Source: Streptomyces sp. MUM 178J
GTDB taxonomy: Bacteria > Actinomycetota > Actinomycetes > Streptomycetales > Streptomycetaceae
Length of the DNA stretch: 25,266 nt
Reading direction: 5' to 3'
Assembly: GCF_022414575.1 (NCBI RefSeq)
Contig: NZ_JADWYQ010000064.1
Location: forward strand, 1-25,266
Shown here: one piece after another, positions 7,190 through 15,159 of the stretch
How positions within the stretch are numbered: position 1 is the stretch's first letter
Layout of the letters: each line of letters starts with the position of its first letter
The notes under the pieces: generated by a model
The model's database searches: none
Told to the model about the DNA's origin: nothing
What the model saw: only the letters and a program-made list of their open reading frames with translations
Position numbers and translations under genes: made by a program

Positions 7190-8026
7190 TCACCGCCCCC
7201 GATACAGCGGCATGCGGCGCTCCGTGAAGCTGCGCACCCCCTCGGAGGCGTCCTGCGTCGTCATATTGATCTCCTGCGCGGCCGCCTCGGCGGCGAAGGC
7301 GACGCCGCGGTCCACATCGAGGGAGGCGTTGACGAGCTGCTTGGTCAGTGCGAGCGTACGCGTGGGCCCCGCGGCCAGCCGCTCCGCCCAGGCGCGGGCC
7401 GTCTTCGCCAGCTCCGCGTCCGGCACCACCCGGTTGACCAGGCCCAGCCGCTCCGCCTCGGCCGCCGGCAGCGCGTCGCCGAAGAACATCAGCTCCTTGG
7501 CGCGCTGCGGCCCCACGAGCCGCGGCAGTAGATACGCCCCGCCCCCGTCCGGGACGAGCCCGCGACGCACGAACACCTCCATGAACGCCGCCGATTCCGC
7601 GGCCAGCACCAGATCGCAGGCGAGGGCGAGATGCGCGCCGAGCCCGGCGGCGGTGCCGTTGACGGCCGCGACGACCGGCTTCTCGCAGTCCAGCACGGCG
7701 GCGACGAGTCGCTGCGCCCCCAGCCGGATGGTGCGCGCCACGTCTCCGGCGATTCTCTGCCCGCCCCGCCGCTCTCCGGGCCGCGCGGGCCCGCGCAGAT
7801 CCGCCCCCGCGCAGAACCCCCTGCCGACGGCGCCGATCACCACCGCGCGGACGTCCGGGGCCGCGGATGCGGCGTCGAGCAGGTCGATGAGGCGTTCTCG
7901 CTGGTCCCAGGTGAGGGCGTTCAGGGCGGAGGGCCGGTTGAGGGTGATCTGCGAGACGCCGTTGTCAGTGCTGTGCAGTATCAATGACTCAACGGGCTCA
8001 GCGGACTCTTCGGGGGAGGACGTCAT
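7190..8026 (-). CDS. Crotonase-fold enzyme, PaaG/isomerase-like
   Basis: The 278-residue product has a crotonase (enoyl-CoA hydratase/isomerase) fold. The oxyanion-hole segments are FCAGADL (71-77) and NGTAAGLGAHLALACD (123-138). The two glutamates used by enoyl-CoA hydratases appear absent: His132 stands at the first position and Phe at the second. Instead Asp160 occurs in the segment GLVPDGGGAYLLPRLVG, the arrangement of PaaG-type isomerases and related aspartate-dependent crotonases. Isomerisation of an enoyl- or epoxy-type CoA ester is therefore more likely than hydration. The start at 8026 is chosen because GGAGCAGCC lies shortly upstream on the minus strand; the frame extends to 8092. 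It follows the acyl-CoA ligase gene after 127 bp. Confidence 0.9.
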   Translation of the reverse strand: MTSSPEESAEPVESLILHSTDNGVSQITLNRPSALNALTWDQRERLIDLLDAASAAPDVRAVVIGAVGRGFCAGADLRGPARPGERRGGQRIAGDVARTIRLGAQRLVAAVLDCEKPVVAAVNGTAAGLGAHLALACDLVLAAESAAFMEVFVRRGLVPDGGGAYLLPRLVGPQRAKELMFFGDALPAAEAERLGLVNRVVPDAELAKTARAWAERLAAGPTRTLALTKQLVNASLDVDRGVAFAAEAAAQEINMTTQDASEGVRSFTERRMPLYRGR

Positions 8027-8153
8027 GGTCAGGCTGCTCCGTCTCGTACGTCGGGTGTCACGGATGCCGCGCGCCGTGCGTGTGCCGTTCAAGTCCCCTG
8101 CGATGTACGTGTACGTGTACGTGTTCGAGGGCGTCGGCCCGCCCGCGCCGCGC

Positions 8154-10385
8154 TCACCGGCAGACCGCGAGCGCGTCCAGCGCCACCGCGCCCTGCCCGC
8201 GCTCCAGCACCATCAGCGGGTTGACGTCCAGCTCGGCCAGCTCGTCGCCCAGTTCGAGCGCCATCCGCTGGACGCGCAGCACCACCTCCACCAGCGCGTC
8301 CACATCGGCCGGCGGCCCTTTGCGGACGCCCTCCAGCAGTGCGTGGCCGCGCAGTTCGCGGAGCATGCCGCGCGCCTGGTCCTCGCCGAAGGGCGGCACC
8401 CGCACGGCCGTGTCGTGCAGCACCTCGACCAGGACGCCCCCGAGCCCCACCGTCACCGTCGGCCCGAAAAGGGCGTCCGGGGAGACTCCGACGACCATCT
8501 CGACGCCCCGCCCGACCATCTGGCAGACGAGGACGCCGTCCAGGTCGATGCCTTCGCAGCGGGCGATGTCGGTCAGCTCGCGATAGGCGTCCCGCACCTG
8601 GCTGGCCGAGGTCAGCCCGATCTTCACCAGGCCGAGTTCGGTCTTGTGCGCGAGCTGGGGGGCGGAGGCCTTCATCACGACCGGGTAGCCCACCAGACCG
8701 GCGGCGCGCACCGCCGCTGCGGCGCTGGTCACCAACTGCTCGCGCGGCACCCTGATGCCGTAGGCGCGCAGCAGCTGCTTCGCCGCGTGCTCGCTGAGCT
8801 GTGTGCCCGGCTGCATCAGCGCCTGCGCCTTGCGGTAGGAGGGCGAGGGCGTGCGCGGGGCCTCGTCGAAGGGGGAGAGGTAGCGGCTGGTGAAGCGCCG
8901 GTGTTCCAGATGGGCGCGGACGGCGGTGATGCAGTTGGCGAAGGTGCGGAAGGTGGCCACGCGCGACGAGCCGAGCAGCGTCGTGCGGTACGCCTCCTCG
9001 GTTCCCACCGGAGACCCCCACACCACGCAGACCAGCTTGTCCGTGGCCTCCGCCGCCGCCGCCAGGTCCTGGGCCAGTCTGTCGCTCATCGGCGGGAAGG
9101 GGCCGGTGATGGGGCAGACCAGCACCCCGACGGACGGGTCCGCCAGTATCGCGTCGATGATCTTCCGGCCGCGCCAGTCGCCGACCGGGTGGCCGCCGTT
9201 GTCGACCGGGTTGGCCACGCTCAGATAGCCGGGTATCCACTGGTGCAGCTCGGCCTGCCGGGCCTCGGACAGCCGGGGCAGCGTCAGCCCGGCCGCCGTC
9301 GCCAGGTCGGCGAAGTGCGCGCCCGTGCCGCCCGAGATCGAATAGACGGCCACACCGTCGGCGACGGGCCTGCGGGCCCGCGCCAGCAGGGCGGCGGTGT
9401 CCTGGAGTTCGTCGAGGCCGTCCACGCGGATCACCCCGTACTGCCGCATCGCAGCGTCCACCACCTGGTCCGCGCCGGTCAGCTTCCCGGTGTGGGAGGC
9501 CGCGGTCCGAGCCCCGGCGTCGGTGCGGCCCACCTTCACGGCGACGATCGGCACCCCGCGCCGTGCGGCCCGGTCGGCGGCGAGCAGAAAGGAGCGTCCG
9601 TCCTTGAGCCCCTCGACATAGCAGGCGATGGCCCCGACTTCCGGCCGCTCGGCGAAGTACGAGATGAAGTCGGCGGTCTCCAGATCGGCCTCGTTGCCCG
9701 TGGGCGCCCAGTGGGAGATCCGTATCCCCAGTTCCTGCAGGGCGAAGACGGGCCGGCCCTGGTGGCCTGACTGTGTGACCAGCGCGATCGCCGGGCCGCT
9801 CAGGTCGTCGCGGAATGTCTCGAAGGCGTTGAGATTGGTGTTGGGGCCCAGCAGCCGCAGCCCTGAGCGCGCCACGGCCGCGGTCAGCCGCGCCTGGGCG
9901 GCGGCGCCCGCCGCCCCGGTCTCGGCGTAGCCGGACGCGAACGCCACCGCGAATCCGGCCTTCGCCTCGCCGAGTTCCTCGATCACCGGGAGGGGGTCGC
10001 CGACCAGCAGGACCGCGAGGTCCACCTGCTCGGGAAGCTCGCGGACGGAGGACACGCAGTCGATGCCGAAGACGGAGGCGCGGTCCGGGTGCACGGGGTA
10101 CAGGCGGGCTCCGACACGCTCGGCCCATCCGATGAGCTGCCGGGTGATGCGGGCGTTCGGCCGTCCTTCGGCGTCCGAGGCGCCCACGACGGCGACGGAG
10201 GAAGGAGAGAAGAACCGGTCGAGATCGGGCACGGGGGCGTACAAGGGCCGTCCGCTGACGTCGAGGTCCCCTTGGGAGGCGCGTGCCGCGGCCGTGTCGT
10301 GGACGGCGCTGCGGGGCTCCTCCCCACAGGCCACCACCCGGGCGCGGAGACCGGAGGTGAGGGTGCCGTGAGTTGATCCAAGCAT
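8154..10385 (-). CDS. Acyl-CoA synthetase, NDP-forming (acetate-CoA ligase family)
   Basis: This 743-residue fused alpha-beta enzyme of the ADP-forming acyl-CoA synthetase superfamily makes an acyl-CoA from acid, CoA and a nucleoside triphosphate through a phosphohistidine. In order it shows a CoA-binding Rossmann domain (FSPSSVAVVGAS, about 59-70), succinyl-CoA-ligase-like domains with QSGHQG (205-210), and the likely phosphohistidine His298 in SHTGKLTG. A C-terminal ATP-grasp domain runs from about residue 510 (AKQLLRAYGI, GYPVVMKASAPQLAHKTE) to the end. It would activate the starting acid of the pathway. The ATG at 10385 is preceded by AGGAGCGGGG, slightly distant, and by palindrome 3. It is a different enzyme class from AMP-forming fatty acyl-CoA ligases. 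Confidence 0.93.
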   Translation of the reverse strand: MLGSTHGTLTSGLRARVVACGEEPRSAVHDTAAARASQGDLDVSGRPLYAPVPDLDRFFSPSSVAVVGASDAEGRPNARITRQLIGWAERVGARLYPVHPDRASVFGIDCVSSVRELPEQVDLAVLLVGDPLPVIEELGEAKAGFAVAFASGYAETGAAGAAAQARLTAAVARSGLRLLGPNTNLNAFETFRDDLSGPAIALVTQSGHQGRPVFALQELGIRISHWAPTGNEADLETADFISYFAERPEVGAIACYVEGLKDGRSFLLAADRAARRGVPIVAVKVGRTDAGARTAASHTGKLTGADQVVDAAMRQYGVIRVDGLDELQDTAALLARARRPVADGVAVYSISGGTGAHFADLATAAGLTLPRLSEARQAELHQWIPGYLSVANPVDNGGHPVGDWRGRKIIDAILADPSVGVLVCPITGPFPPMSDRLAQDLAAAAEATDKLVCVVWGSPVGTEEAYRTTLLGSSRVATFRTFANCITAVRAHLEHRRFTSRYLSPFDEAPRTPSPSYRKAQALMQPGTQLSEHAAKQLLRAYGIRVPREQLVTSAAAAVRAAGLVGYPVVMKASAPQLAHKTELGLVKIGLTSASQVRDAYRELTDIARCEGIDLDGVLVCQMVGRGVEMVVGVSPDALFGPTVTVGLGGVLVEVLHDTAVRVPPFGEDQARGMLRELRGHALLEGVRKGPPADVDALVEVVLRVQRMALELGDELAELDVNPLMVLERGQGAVALDALAVCR

Positions 10386-10417
10386 CGCTGAGCCCCGCTC
10401 CTGCTCGTAACCGACAA

Positions 10418-10436
10418 AGCTGACGCGTAGTCAGAT
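10418..10436. promoter_or_regulatory. Operator-like palindrome 3, upstream of the acyl-CoA synthetase
   Basis: The exact core CTGAC-GCGTA-GTCAG (10420-10434) lies 35 bp upstream of the ligase ATG, in the 122-bp gap after the FMO gene. On the minus strand TAATCT (10438-10433), a TANNNT-type -10 candidate, overlaps its upstream edge. Confidence 0.7.
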
Positions 10437-10507
10437 TACTGAAGAGGCAACTTGCAGGGGAACCGTTGTGCGCGGGCTCTGCGGAGTCCGGGAGCCCGAA
10501 GCGGCGC

Positions 10508-11677
10508 TCAGCGGCCGGCGCCGAGGGCCTTGGCGATCCGGCGGGCGTCCAGCGCCATTTCGCGGAGCATGCCGCTGATCGGGTTGGTGAAGCCGGTGAA
10601 GTGCAGGCCGGGGGCCTTGGGGTGGGCGCGGGCCCCGCGTGCCAGCGGCCTGCCCCGCTCGTCCAGGACGCCGAGGTGGCCGACCAGCGGTTCGAGAGCG
10701 CGCCGATAGCCGGTGGCCGCGATGATCGCGTCCGGGGAGAGCAGGGTCCCGTCCGCCAGGACGGCCTTGCCGTCGTCGAACGACTCGAGCGCCGCGACCG
10801 GTTCGACTCCGCCGCTGCGCACCGCGTCGATCAGGCCGACGTCCTGGACCGGGATCGCGCCGTCCTTGACGCGGCTGTAGAGGCCCGTGTCGGGGCGGGG
10901 CATGCCGTGTTCTGTCAGGTCCGGGACGGACAGCCTGCGTATGACCTCGCCGGCCTTGTCCACGAGCCGGACCGGCAGCCTGCGGACCAGGATGCCGGTG
11001 CGCTGGGCGGGCCAGCCTGCCGTGGAGCGGCGCACAATGTGCGGAGCGGTGCGTACCGCCAGCCGCACGCGCGCCGCGCCGCCCTCGGCCAGATCGACGG
11101 CGATCTCCGCGCCGGTGTTGCCGACGCCGACGACGAGTACGTCCTTGCCCTCGTACGGAGCGGGGTTGCGGTAGTCGCGTGCGTGCCGCAGATCGCCCCG
11201 GAAGGTGTCGCGGCCGGGCCAGTCGGGCAGCCGGGGGGTGTGGTTGTAGCCTGTGGCCACCACGACGGCACGGCCGGTGAGCTGGCGTCCGCCGGTGGCG
11301 TACAGCAGCCAGTCGGCGCCGGCGGGCTCGATGCGGGAGACCTCGACCCCGGTGACTATCTCCAGTTCGTGGAACTCCGCGTACTTCTCCAGATAGCGCA
11401 CCACGTCGTCGCGGGCCACCCAGCGCCCGAACTGCCGGGGTACGGCCAGGCCGGGGAGCGCGGAGAGCCTGCGGGTGGTGTGCAGGTGCAGCCGGTCGTA
11501 GTGGCCGCGCCAGGATGCGCCGACGGCGTCGGACTTCTCCAGCACCACCGCCCGCACCCCCCGCTTCCGCAGCGCCGCCGCCGCCGAGAGACCGCCCGGG
11601 CCGCCGCCGATGACATAGACGGGCCGGTCGTTGGTGCGGGAGAGGTCCGGAAGGGCGGGGAGCTGGTGGTCGGCCAT
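10508..11677 (-). CDS. FMO-type NAD(P)H/FAD-dependent monooxygenase
   Basis: This 389-residue flavoprotein has an FAD-binding GGGPGG at 24-29 and a second dinucleotide motif GVGNTG at 184-189 for NADPH. Between them lies FRGDLRHARDY (159-169), matching the FxGxxxHxxxY signature of flavin-containing monooxygenases. VATGYNHTPRLP and IAATGYRRALEPLV are the usual ATG motifs. It is expected to oxygenate a soft nucleophile or a ketone; this compact, roughly 390-residue class includes YUCCA-like enzymes. It carries its own NADPH site, so it does not obviously need the flavin reductase nearby. The ATG at 11677 lacks a clear Shine-Dalgarno sequence, and a palindrome ends 10 nt upstream. The gene is divergent from the DoxX gene and is followed by the ligase gene. 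Confidence 0.92.
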   Translation of the reverse strand: MADHQLPALPDLSRTNDRPVYVIGGGPGGLSAAAALRKRGVRAVVLEKSDAVGASWRGHYDRLHLHTTRRLSALPGLAVPRQFGRWVARDDVVRYLEKYAEFHELEIVTGVEVSRIEPAGADWLLYATGGRQLTGRAVVVATGYNHTPRLPDWPGRDTFRGDLRHARDYRNPAPYEGKDVLVVGVGNTGAEIAVDLAEGGAARVRLAVRTAPHIVRRSTAGWPAQRTGILVRRLPVRLVDKAGEVIRRLSVPDLTEHGMPRPDTGLYSRVKDGAIPVQDVGLIDAVRSGGVEPVAALESFDDGKAVLADGTLLSPDAIIAATGYRRALEPLVGHLGVLDERGRPLARGARAHPKAPGLHFTGFTNPISGMLREMALDARRIAKALGAGR

Positions 11678-11686
11678 GGACGGTGA

Positions 11687-11706
11687 GCGTAATCGTCCGA
11701 TTACGC
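11687..11706. promoter_or_regulatory. Perfect 9+9 palindrome upstream of the FMO gene
   Basis: GCGTAATCG (11687-11695) and CGATTACGC (11698-11706) are exact inverted repeats separated by TC. The element lies 10 bp before the FMO ATG on the minus strand. It is unrelated in sequence to the CTGAC-N5-GTCAG sites, so a second regulator may act on the FMO gene. Confidence 0.6.
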
Positions 11707-11751
11707 GATGGGTCTCGGTCGGATGAGGGAATCGGTTGCAAATCGATCACA

Positions 11752-11809
11752 TTGACGGCTCTCTTGCGCGCCGTATGCGCCTTCCGGTGAACTGACGGGG
11801 CGTCAGTTC
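11752..11809 (+). promoter_or_regulatory. DoxX promoter candidate and operator-like palindrome 4
   Basis: A -35-like TTGACG (11752-11757) and a -10-like TATGCG (11774-11779) are spaced by 16 bp. Just downstream is the strongest copy of the shared element: arms GAACTGACG (11789-11797) and CGTCAGTTC (11801-11809) are perfect, with the exact core CTGAC-GGGGC-GTCAG. It ends 17 bp before the DoxX ATG, where a roadblock or initiation-blocking operator would sit. Confidence 0.65.
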
Positions 11810-11826
11810 GTAGAGGAGGCGTATCG

Positions 11827-12276
11827 ATGCAGACCATATGGCTCACCGGCGCAGAGTGGCTCGCCGTGCTCCGTATAGGGCTCGGGCTGTGGTGGCTGGA
11901 GAGCTGGCGGCACAAGGACAGGAAGGGCTGGTTCGAACGCGGCGCCGGCATCGCCTGGGCCGCGGATGTGGCGGCGAAGCACCGCTGGGCGGCGGTCAGA
12001 ACCGGCTTCGACAAGGTCGTCGCACCCCGCCCCAGAGCCATGGCGTATCTCGTCGTCTACGCGGAGCTCGCCCTGGGGCTCGGTCTGGTCGGCGGGTTTC
12101 TCACACCCGTCGCACTGATCGGCGGCCTGGTGCTCAATCTGCTCTATCTCACCCTGATGATCCACGACTGGGCCGAACAGGGGCAGAACGCCATGATGGC
12201 GCTGATCTCGCTGGTCGCCCTCTTCGCCGTGTCCTGGCAGACCTGGTCCCTCGACAGCGCGCTCGGACTCTTCTGA
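11827..12276 (+). CDS. DoxX-family membrane protein
   Basis: This 149-residue integral membrane protein looks like the DoxX/DoxD family. A first hydrophobic segment is at about residues 9-24 (LAVLRIGLGLWWLESW). Three more follow at about 72-92, 94-112 and 124-142. A soluble loop of about 45 residues between helices 1 and 2 contains KDRKGWFERGAGIAWA. The biochemical role of the family is poorly defined; members are often found with oxidoreductases and quinone-linked systems. AGAGGAGG lies about 7 nt before the ATG, the best ribosome-binding site in this part of the window. The stop codon overlaps the ATG of the DUF35 gene by one base (TGATG), so the two form a coupled pair behind operator 4. 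Confidence 0.87.
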   Translation: MQTIWLTGAEWLAVLRIGLGLWWLESWRHKDRKGWFERGAGIAWAADVAAKHRWAAVRTGFDKVVAPRPRAMAYLVVYAELALGLGLVGGFLTPVALIGGLVLNLLYLTLMIHDWAEQGQNAMMALISLVALFAVSWQTWSLDSALGLF

Positions 12277-12701
12277 TGCCCCCGCGGACCCCCGGCATGC
12301 CCGGGAGCGACATCCCGGAGGCCGACGACTTCACCCGCCCCTACTGGCAGGCCGCCGCGGAAGGGCGGCTGCTGGTGCGCCGCTGCCGGGCGTGCGCGCG
12401 GGCCCACCACTACCCGCGCGAGTTCTGCCCGCACTGCTGGAGCGAGGACGTCGGGTGGGAGCGGGCGAGTGGCCGGGCCACGCTCTACACCTGGTCGGTC
12501 GTGCACCGCAATGACCTTCCCCCGTTCGGTGAGCGCGTCCCGTACACCGCGGCCGTCGTCGACCTCGCCGAGGGCCCGCGGATGATGACCGAGGTGGTGG
12601 ACTGCCCGGAGGCGGAGCTGCGCGTCGGGATGGCGCTCAGTGCGGACTTCCGGCGGACCGGCGATCCCGTATGGGCCGTCCCCGTCTTCCGCCCGGCCTG
12701 A
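12276..12701 (+). CDS. DUF35 / OB-fold zinc-ribbon acyl-CoA-associated protein
   Basis: The 141-residue protein has a rubredoxin-like zinc ribbon with CRAC and CPHC pairs at about residues 36-39 and 51-54, followed by an OB-fold (SGRATLYTWSVVHRNDLPPF...PYTAAVVDLAEGPRMMTEVV). This is the DUF35 architecture. Such proteins bind acyl-CoA and act as obligate partners of thiolase-fold lipid-transfer proteins, as in ChsH2/Ltp2 steroid side-chain aldolases. A matching thiolase-fold gene lies at 18673-19866, behind another copy of the same operator. The start ATG at 12276 overlaps the DoxX stop; ATG 12297 is an alternative, and neither has a strong Shine-Dalgarno sequence. A partnership with the distant thiolase-fold protein is inference. 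Confidence 0.88.
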   Translation: MPPRTPGMPGSDIPEADDFTRPYWQAAAEGRLLVRRCRACARAHHYPREFCPHCWSEDVGWERASGRATLYTWSVVHRNDLPPFGERVPYTAAVVDLAEGPRMMTEVVDCPEAELRVGMALSADFRRTGDPVWAVPVFRPA

Positions 12702-12738
12702 CGGGGCGCGGCAGCTGGCTCCGCCGCCCGGCCGGGAC

Positions 12739-13410
12739 TCACGGCCACAGCAGCTCCGTCTCCCACGCGCCCGGCGCGCCGTCCCCGCGCCGGCGGCGGT
12801 AGCGCAGCCGTACATGGCGGCGCATGGCGTCCCCCTGGAAGAACTCCGCCTCGTACGGGTCGAGGGCGTAACGCGTCCAGGTCGGCGCCGGCGCGTCCGG
12901 CTCCGCCTGCGCGCGCCGCCAGGCCGCCTCGGAGGCCGCCGCCAGCTCCCCGAGCGACCCCAGGGCCTCGCTCTGGCGCCCCGTCAGCGCCGCGGCCAGC
13001 GCACCCGTGGACCGTGCGTGCAGATCGGCCTGGCTCTCGTCCGACGCGGCCGCGCTCACCCGCCCCCGGATGCGGATCTGCCGCCCCTGAGCCGCCCAGT
13101 AGAACCCGAGTGCGGCCTCCGGGCGGGCCGCCAGCTGCCGGCCCTTCACGCTCGTCGAGTGGGAGGCGAAGTGCCACCCGTGCTCGTCCGCGTCATGCAG
13201 CATCACGATGCGCACGTCGGGACGGCCCTGCTCGTCCACGGTGGCCAGGCTCATGGTGTGCGGCTCGGTCTGCCCCGCCGCCACGGCCTCGGCGAACCAC
13301 CGGTGGAACAACGGCAGCGGCGCGTCCGGCGCGGTCTGCGGATCGAACTCCGGCAGATCGGTGTCCCAGACCCGTTGTGTGCGCAGCAGTGCACGGAAGG
13401 TGTCGTTCAT
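12739..13410 (-). CDS. Pyridoxamine 5'-phosphate oxidase family protein
   Basis: This 223-residue protein has the FMN-binding PNPOx fold. RPDVRIVMLHDADEHGWHFASHSTSVKGRQLAARPEA closely parallels the FMN-binding region of PdxH, and GRQIRIRGRV follows as in that enzyme. The end (LDPYEAEFFQGDAMRRHVRLRYRR...WETELLWP) corresponds to the C-terminal dimerisation region but departs from the usual W-R-L-x-P ending. It may be a true PLP synthase or a PhzG-like relative that oxidises another substrate. The start at 13410 (MNDTFRALL) is preferred over the open frame to 13557, which runs into the 14-bp repeats. It converges on the DUF35 gene and diverges from a TetR gene; no shared operator is present. Confidence 0.88.
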   Translation of the reverse strand: MNDTFRALLRTQRVWDTDLPEFDPQTAPDAPLPLFHRWFAEAVAAGQTEPHTMSLATVDEQGRPDVRIVMLHDADEHGWHFASHSTSVKGRQLAARPEAALGFYWAAQGRQIRIRGRVSAAASDESQADLHARSTGALAAALTGRQSEALGSLGELAAASEAAWRRAQAEPDAPAPTWTRYALDPYEAEFFQGDAMRRHVRLRYRRRRGDGAPGAWETELLWP

Positions 13411-13488
13411 GGCGCACATCCAACACCCGCACCGTACTACTACGATCGCAGTGGTATCGCGGGCGGCCGGAAGTGCGGACACATCACA

Positions 13489-13572
13489 CGACACCTGGAA
13501 CACGACACCTGGAACACGACACCTGGAACACGGCACCCGGAACACGGCACCTGGCACATGTCACACCGAACA
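13489..13572. repeat. 14-bp tandem repeat array between PNPOx and TetR genes
   Basis: Three exact copies of CGACACCTGGAACA (13489-13502, 13503-13516, 13517-13530) are followed by CGGCACCCGGAACA, CGGCACCTGGCACA and a degenerate sixth unit ending at 13572. The array ends 17 bp before the TetR ATG and abuts its AAGGAG. It lies in the promoter region of the two divergent genes. The period of 14 bp is not a multiple of three and gives no sensible protein. Confidence 0.85.
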
Positions 13573-13589
13573 AGGAGCGGGCGGAACGT

Positions 13590-14171
13590 ATGCGGCAGAA
13601 CCTGGCCCGGCGTGCGGCGCTGGTGGACGCGGCCATCGAGGTGCTGGCGAGCGAGGGCGCACGCGGACTGACGTTCCGCGCCGTCGACGCCGCCGCCGAG
13701 GTCCCCAAGGGCACCGCCTCCAACTACTTCGCCAACCGCGACGACCTCCTCAACCAGGCCGGCGCCCGGATCTACGAGCGGCTGCACCCCGACGACGCGA
13801 CCCTGGAGGCGATGCGAAACGGCCCCCTCACCCGCGAGCACACCGCGCAGCTCGTCGGTGATGTGGTCGCCCGGGTCTCCGCCTTCCGCACCGGCTATCT
13901 CGCCCTCCTCGAACTCCGCCTGGAGGCCACCCGCCGCCCCGAACTGCGCGCGCTGCTCACCGCCCGCGTCCGCGACGACGTCCGCTTCAACGTCGACCAG
14001 CACCTCGCCGCCGGGCTCCCCGGCGACGCCACGGCGGTGAAACTGCTCTACCTCGCGGCCAACTGGCTGATCGTGGAGCGTCTCACGCTGCCGGGCGTCT
14101 TCGACGAAGCCGAAGCCGCACGCCTCGTCACCGAACTGGTCGAGCGCCTCCTCCCGCAGTCCCCGGCCTGA
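13590..14171 (+). CDS. TetR-family transcriptional regulator
   Basis: This 193-residue regulator has an N-terminal TetR helix-turn-helix domain: RRAALVDAAIEVLASEGARGLTFRAVDAAAEVPKGTASNYFANRDDLL, with the recognition-helix end GTASNYFANRDDL at about residues 42-54. The rest is a helical ligand and dimerisation domain without a recognisable ligand signature. The ATG at 13590 follows AAGGAG (13571-13576) at a rather long spacing of 13 nt. The frame is open further upstream, but that part runs antisense through the PNPOx gene. It most likely regulates itself and the divergent PNPOx gene, through sequences in or near the 14-bp array. A strong terminator hairpin follows. Confidence 0.92.
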   Translation: MRQNLARRAALVDAAIEVLASEGARGLTFRAVDAAAEVPKGTASNYFANRDDLLNQAGARIYERLHPDDATLEAMRNGPLTREHTAQLVGDVVARVSAFRTGYLALLELRLEATRRPELRALLTARVRDDVRFNVDQHLAAGLPGDATAVKLLYLAANWLIVERLTLPGVFDEAEAARLVTELVERLLPQSPA

Positions 14172-14265
14172 GCGCTCCGCGCGAAACGCCGTGATCGGCC
14201 GCCGGGCGTGTGCGGGCAGGTGAACTCGGTGGCAGGCGCGACGAGTGGGATGGGGGAGGCGGACG

Positions 14266-14308
14266 CACCCCGGCGCCCGGGCGCGCGAAGCGCCCGGGCG
14301 CCGGGGTG
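14266..14308. terminator. Bidirectional hairpin terminator between TetR and RTX genes
   Basis: A perfect 19-bp stem (14266-14284 with 14290-14308) closes on the loop GCGAA. It is almost pure GC and has no U tract, as is common in Streptomyces. It lies between the convergent TetR and RTX genes and starts only 6 bp beyond the stop codon of the latter, so it probably ends both transcripts. Confidence 0.85.
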
Positions 14309-14313
14309 GCGCA

Positions 14314-15159
14314 TCAGACCCCGGGAGAAATAGAGGTGATCTCAATCTCGCAGTTGCGCCGGTCCTCGATCCAGTAGGAGCACCGGTCCTTTGATCCGCC
14401 CCCGTCACCGAAGTCGCGCGACGCTTCGGAGCTCTCGATCAGGGTGTCCCTGTCCCCGTTCCCGTAGAGCCTGTCGCTGCCGGAGCCACCGTCGAGGCGG
14501 TCGGGACCGTCGCCGCCGTAGAGGATGTCGTCGCCCGGGTCGCCGTTGATGTTGTCCGGGCCCCCGTTGCCGACGAGCGTGTCATTGCCGGAGCCGCCCC
14601 CGAGAGCGTCCGCGCCCCCATGGCCGCGGATGTAGTCGTTCCCGGTGCTGCCGTAGATGTCGTCGGCCCCGTCATTGCCGTACAGCCGGTCGTGGCCCGA
14701 CCCCCCGTCGAGGTAGTCGTCCCCGGCCTTGCCTTTGATCAGGTCGTTGCCGCCCCGGCCGAAGATCTGGTCGTCGCCGTCGTTGCCGTACAGCTGGTCG
14801 TCGCCGCTGCCGCCGCTGATGGAGTCGCGCCCGGCCTCGCCCTTCACCCAGAGGTCGCCGCCGCCCCGGCCGGTGAAGGTGTCGTTCCCGTCCCCGAGGC
14901 ATACGGTGTGGTTGCCGGAGCCGCCCAGGATCACGGTGTCGTTGCCCTTGCCGGCCGACACCACCAGCGGCCGGTCGGAGTTCATCTCGATGTGGTCGTC
15001 GCCGTTCGTGCTCGGGACGTTGACGGTCTTCCCGTCACAGGTCTGCGACGGGGCCGCGGACGCGGTCGGCGCCCCCGTGCCGAACAGCGAGGCGGTGACG
15101 ACCGCGAGGGTCAATGCCCCGCCCGTGGCCACCCAAGCATGCCTGCGCAGGCCCTTCAT
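14314..15159 (-). CDS. Secreted RTX-type calcium-binding repeat protein
   Basis: The 281-residue protein begins with a Sec-type signal peptide: KGLRRH, then a hydrophobic stretch, then a likely cleavage site at about residue 35 (TASA-AP). From about residue 70 to 240 it consists almost entirely of some 18 nonapeptides of the GGxGxDxLx type (for example GSGDDQLYG, RGGNDLIKG, GSGHDRLYG). These are expected to fold into a calcium-loaded parallel beta roll. No protease or lipase domain is present. The end has two cysteines (CSYWIEDRRNC) that could form a disulfide outside the cell. GAGGGG precedes the ATG by about 7 nt. The role is unknown; extracellular binding or matrix function is a guess. It diverges from the LAL regulator gene. 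Confidence 0.92.
   Translation of the reverse strand: MKGLRRHAWVATGGALTLAVVTASLFGTGAPTASAAPSQTCDGKTVNVPSTNGDDHIEMNSDRPLVVSAGKGNDTVILGGSGNHTVCLGDGNDTFTGRGGGDLWVKGEAGRDSISGGSGDDQLYGNDGDDQIFGRGGNDLIKGKAGDDYLDGGSGHDRLYGNDGADDIYGSTGNDYIRGHGGADALGGGSGNDTLVGNGGPDNINGDPGDDILYGGDGPDRLDGGSGSDRLYGNGDRDTLIESSEASRDFGDGGGSKDRCSYWIEDRRNCEIEITSISPGV

Noticed and set aside
7212..9770. 852-codon open frame on the + strand
   Set aside because: It is antisense to the crotonase and acyl-CoA ligase genes, which have clear motifs. It is a GC-bias shadow with Arg/Ala-rich composition and no recognisable domain.
10431..12041. 536-codon open frame on the - strand
   Set aside because: It overlaps the FMO gene in another frame and runs across two palindromes and the DoxX start. 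The composition is Arg/Pro/Ala-rich nonsense.
13489..13572. Possible CRISPR-like array
   Set aside because: The units are contiguous 14-mers without spacers, and no cas genes are present.
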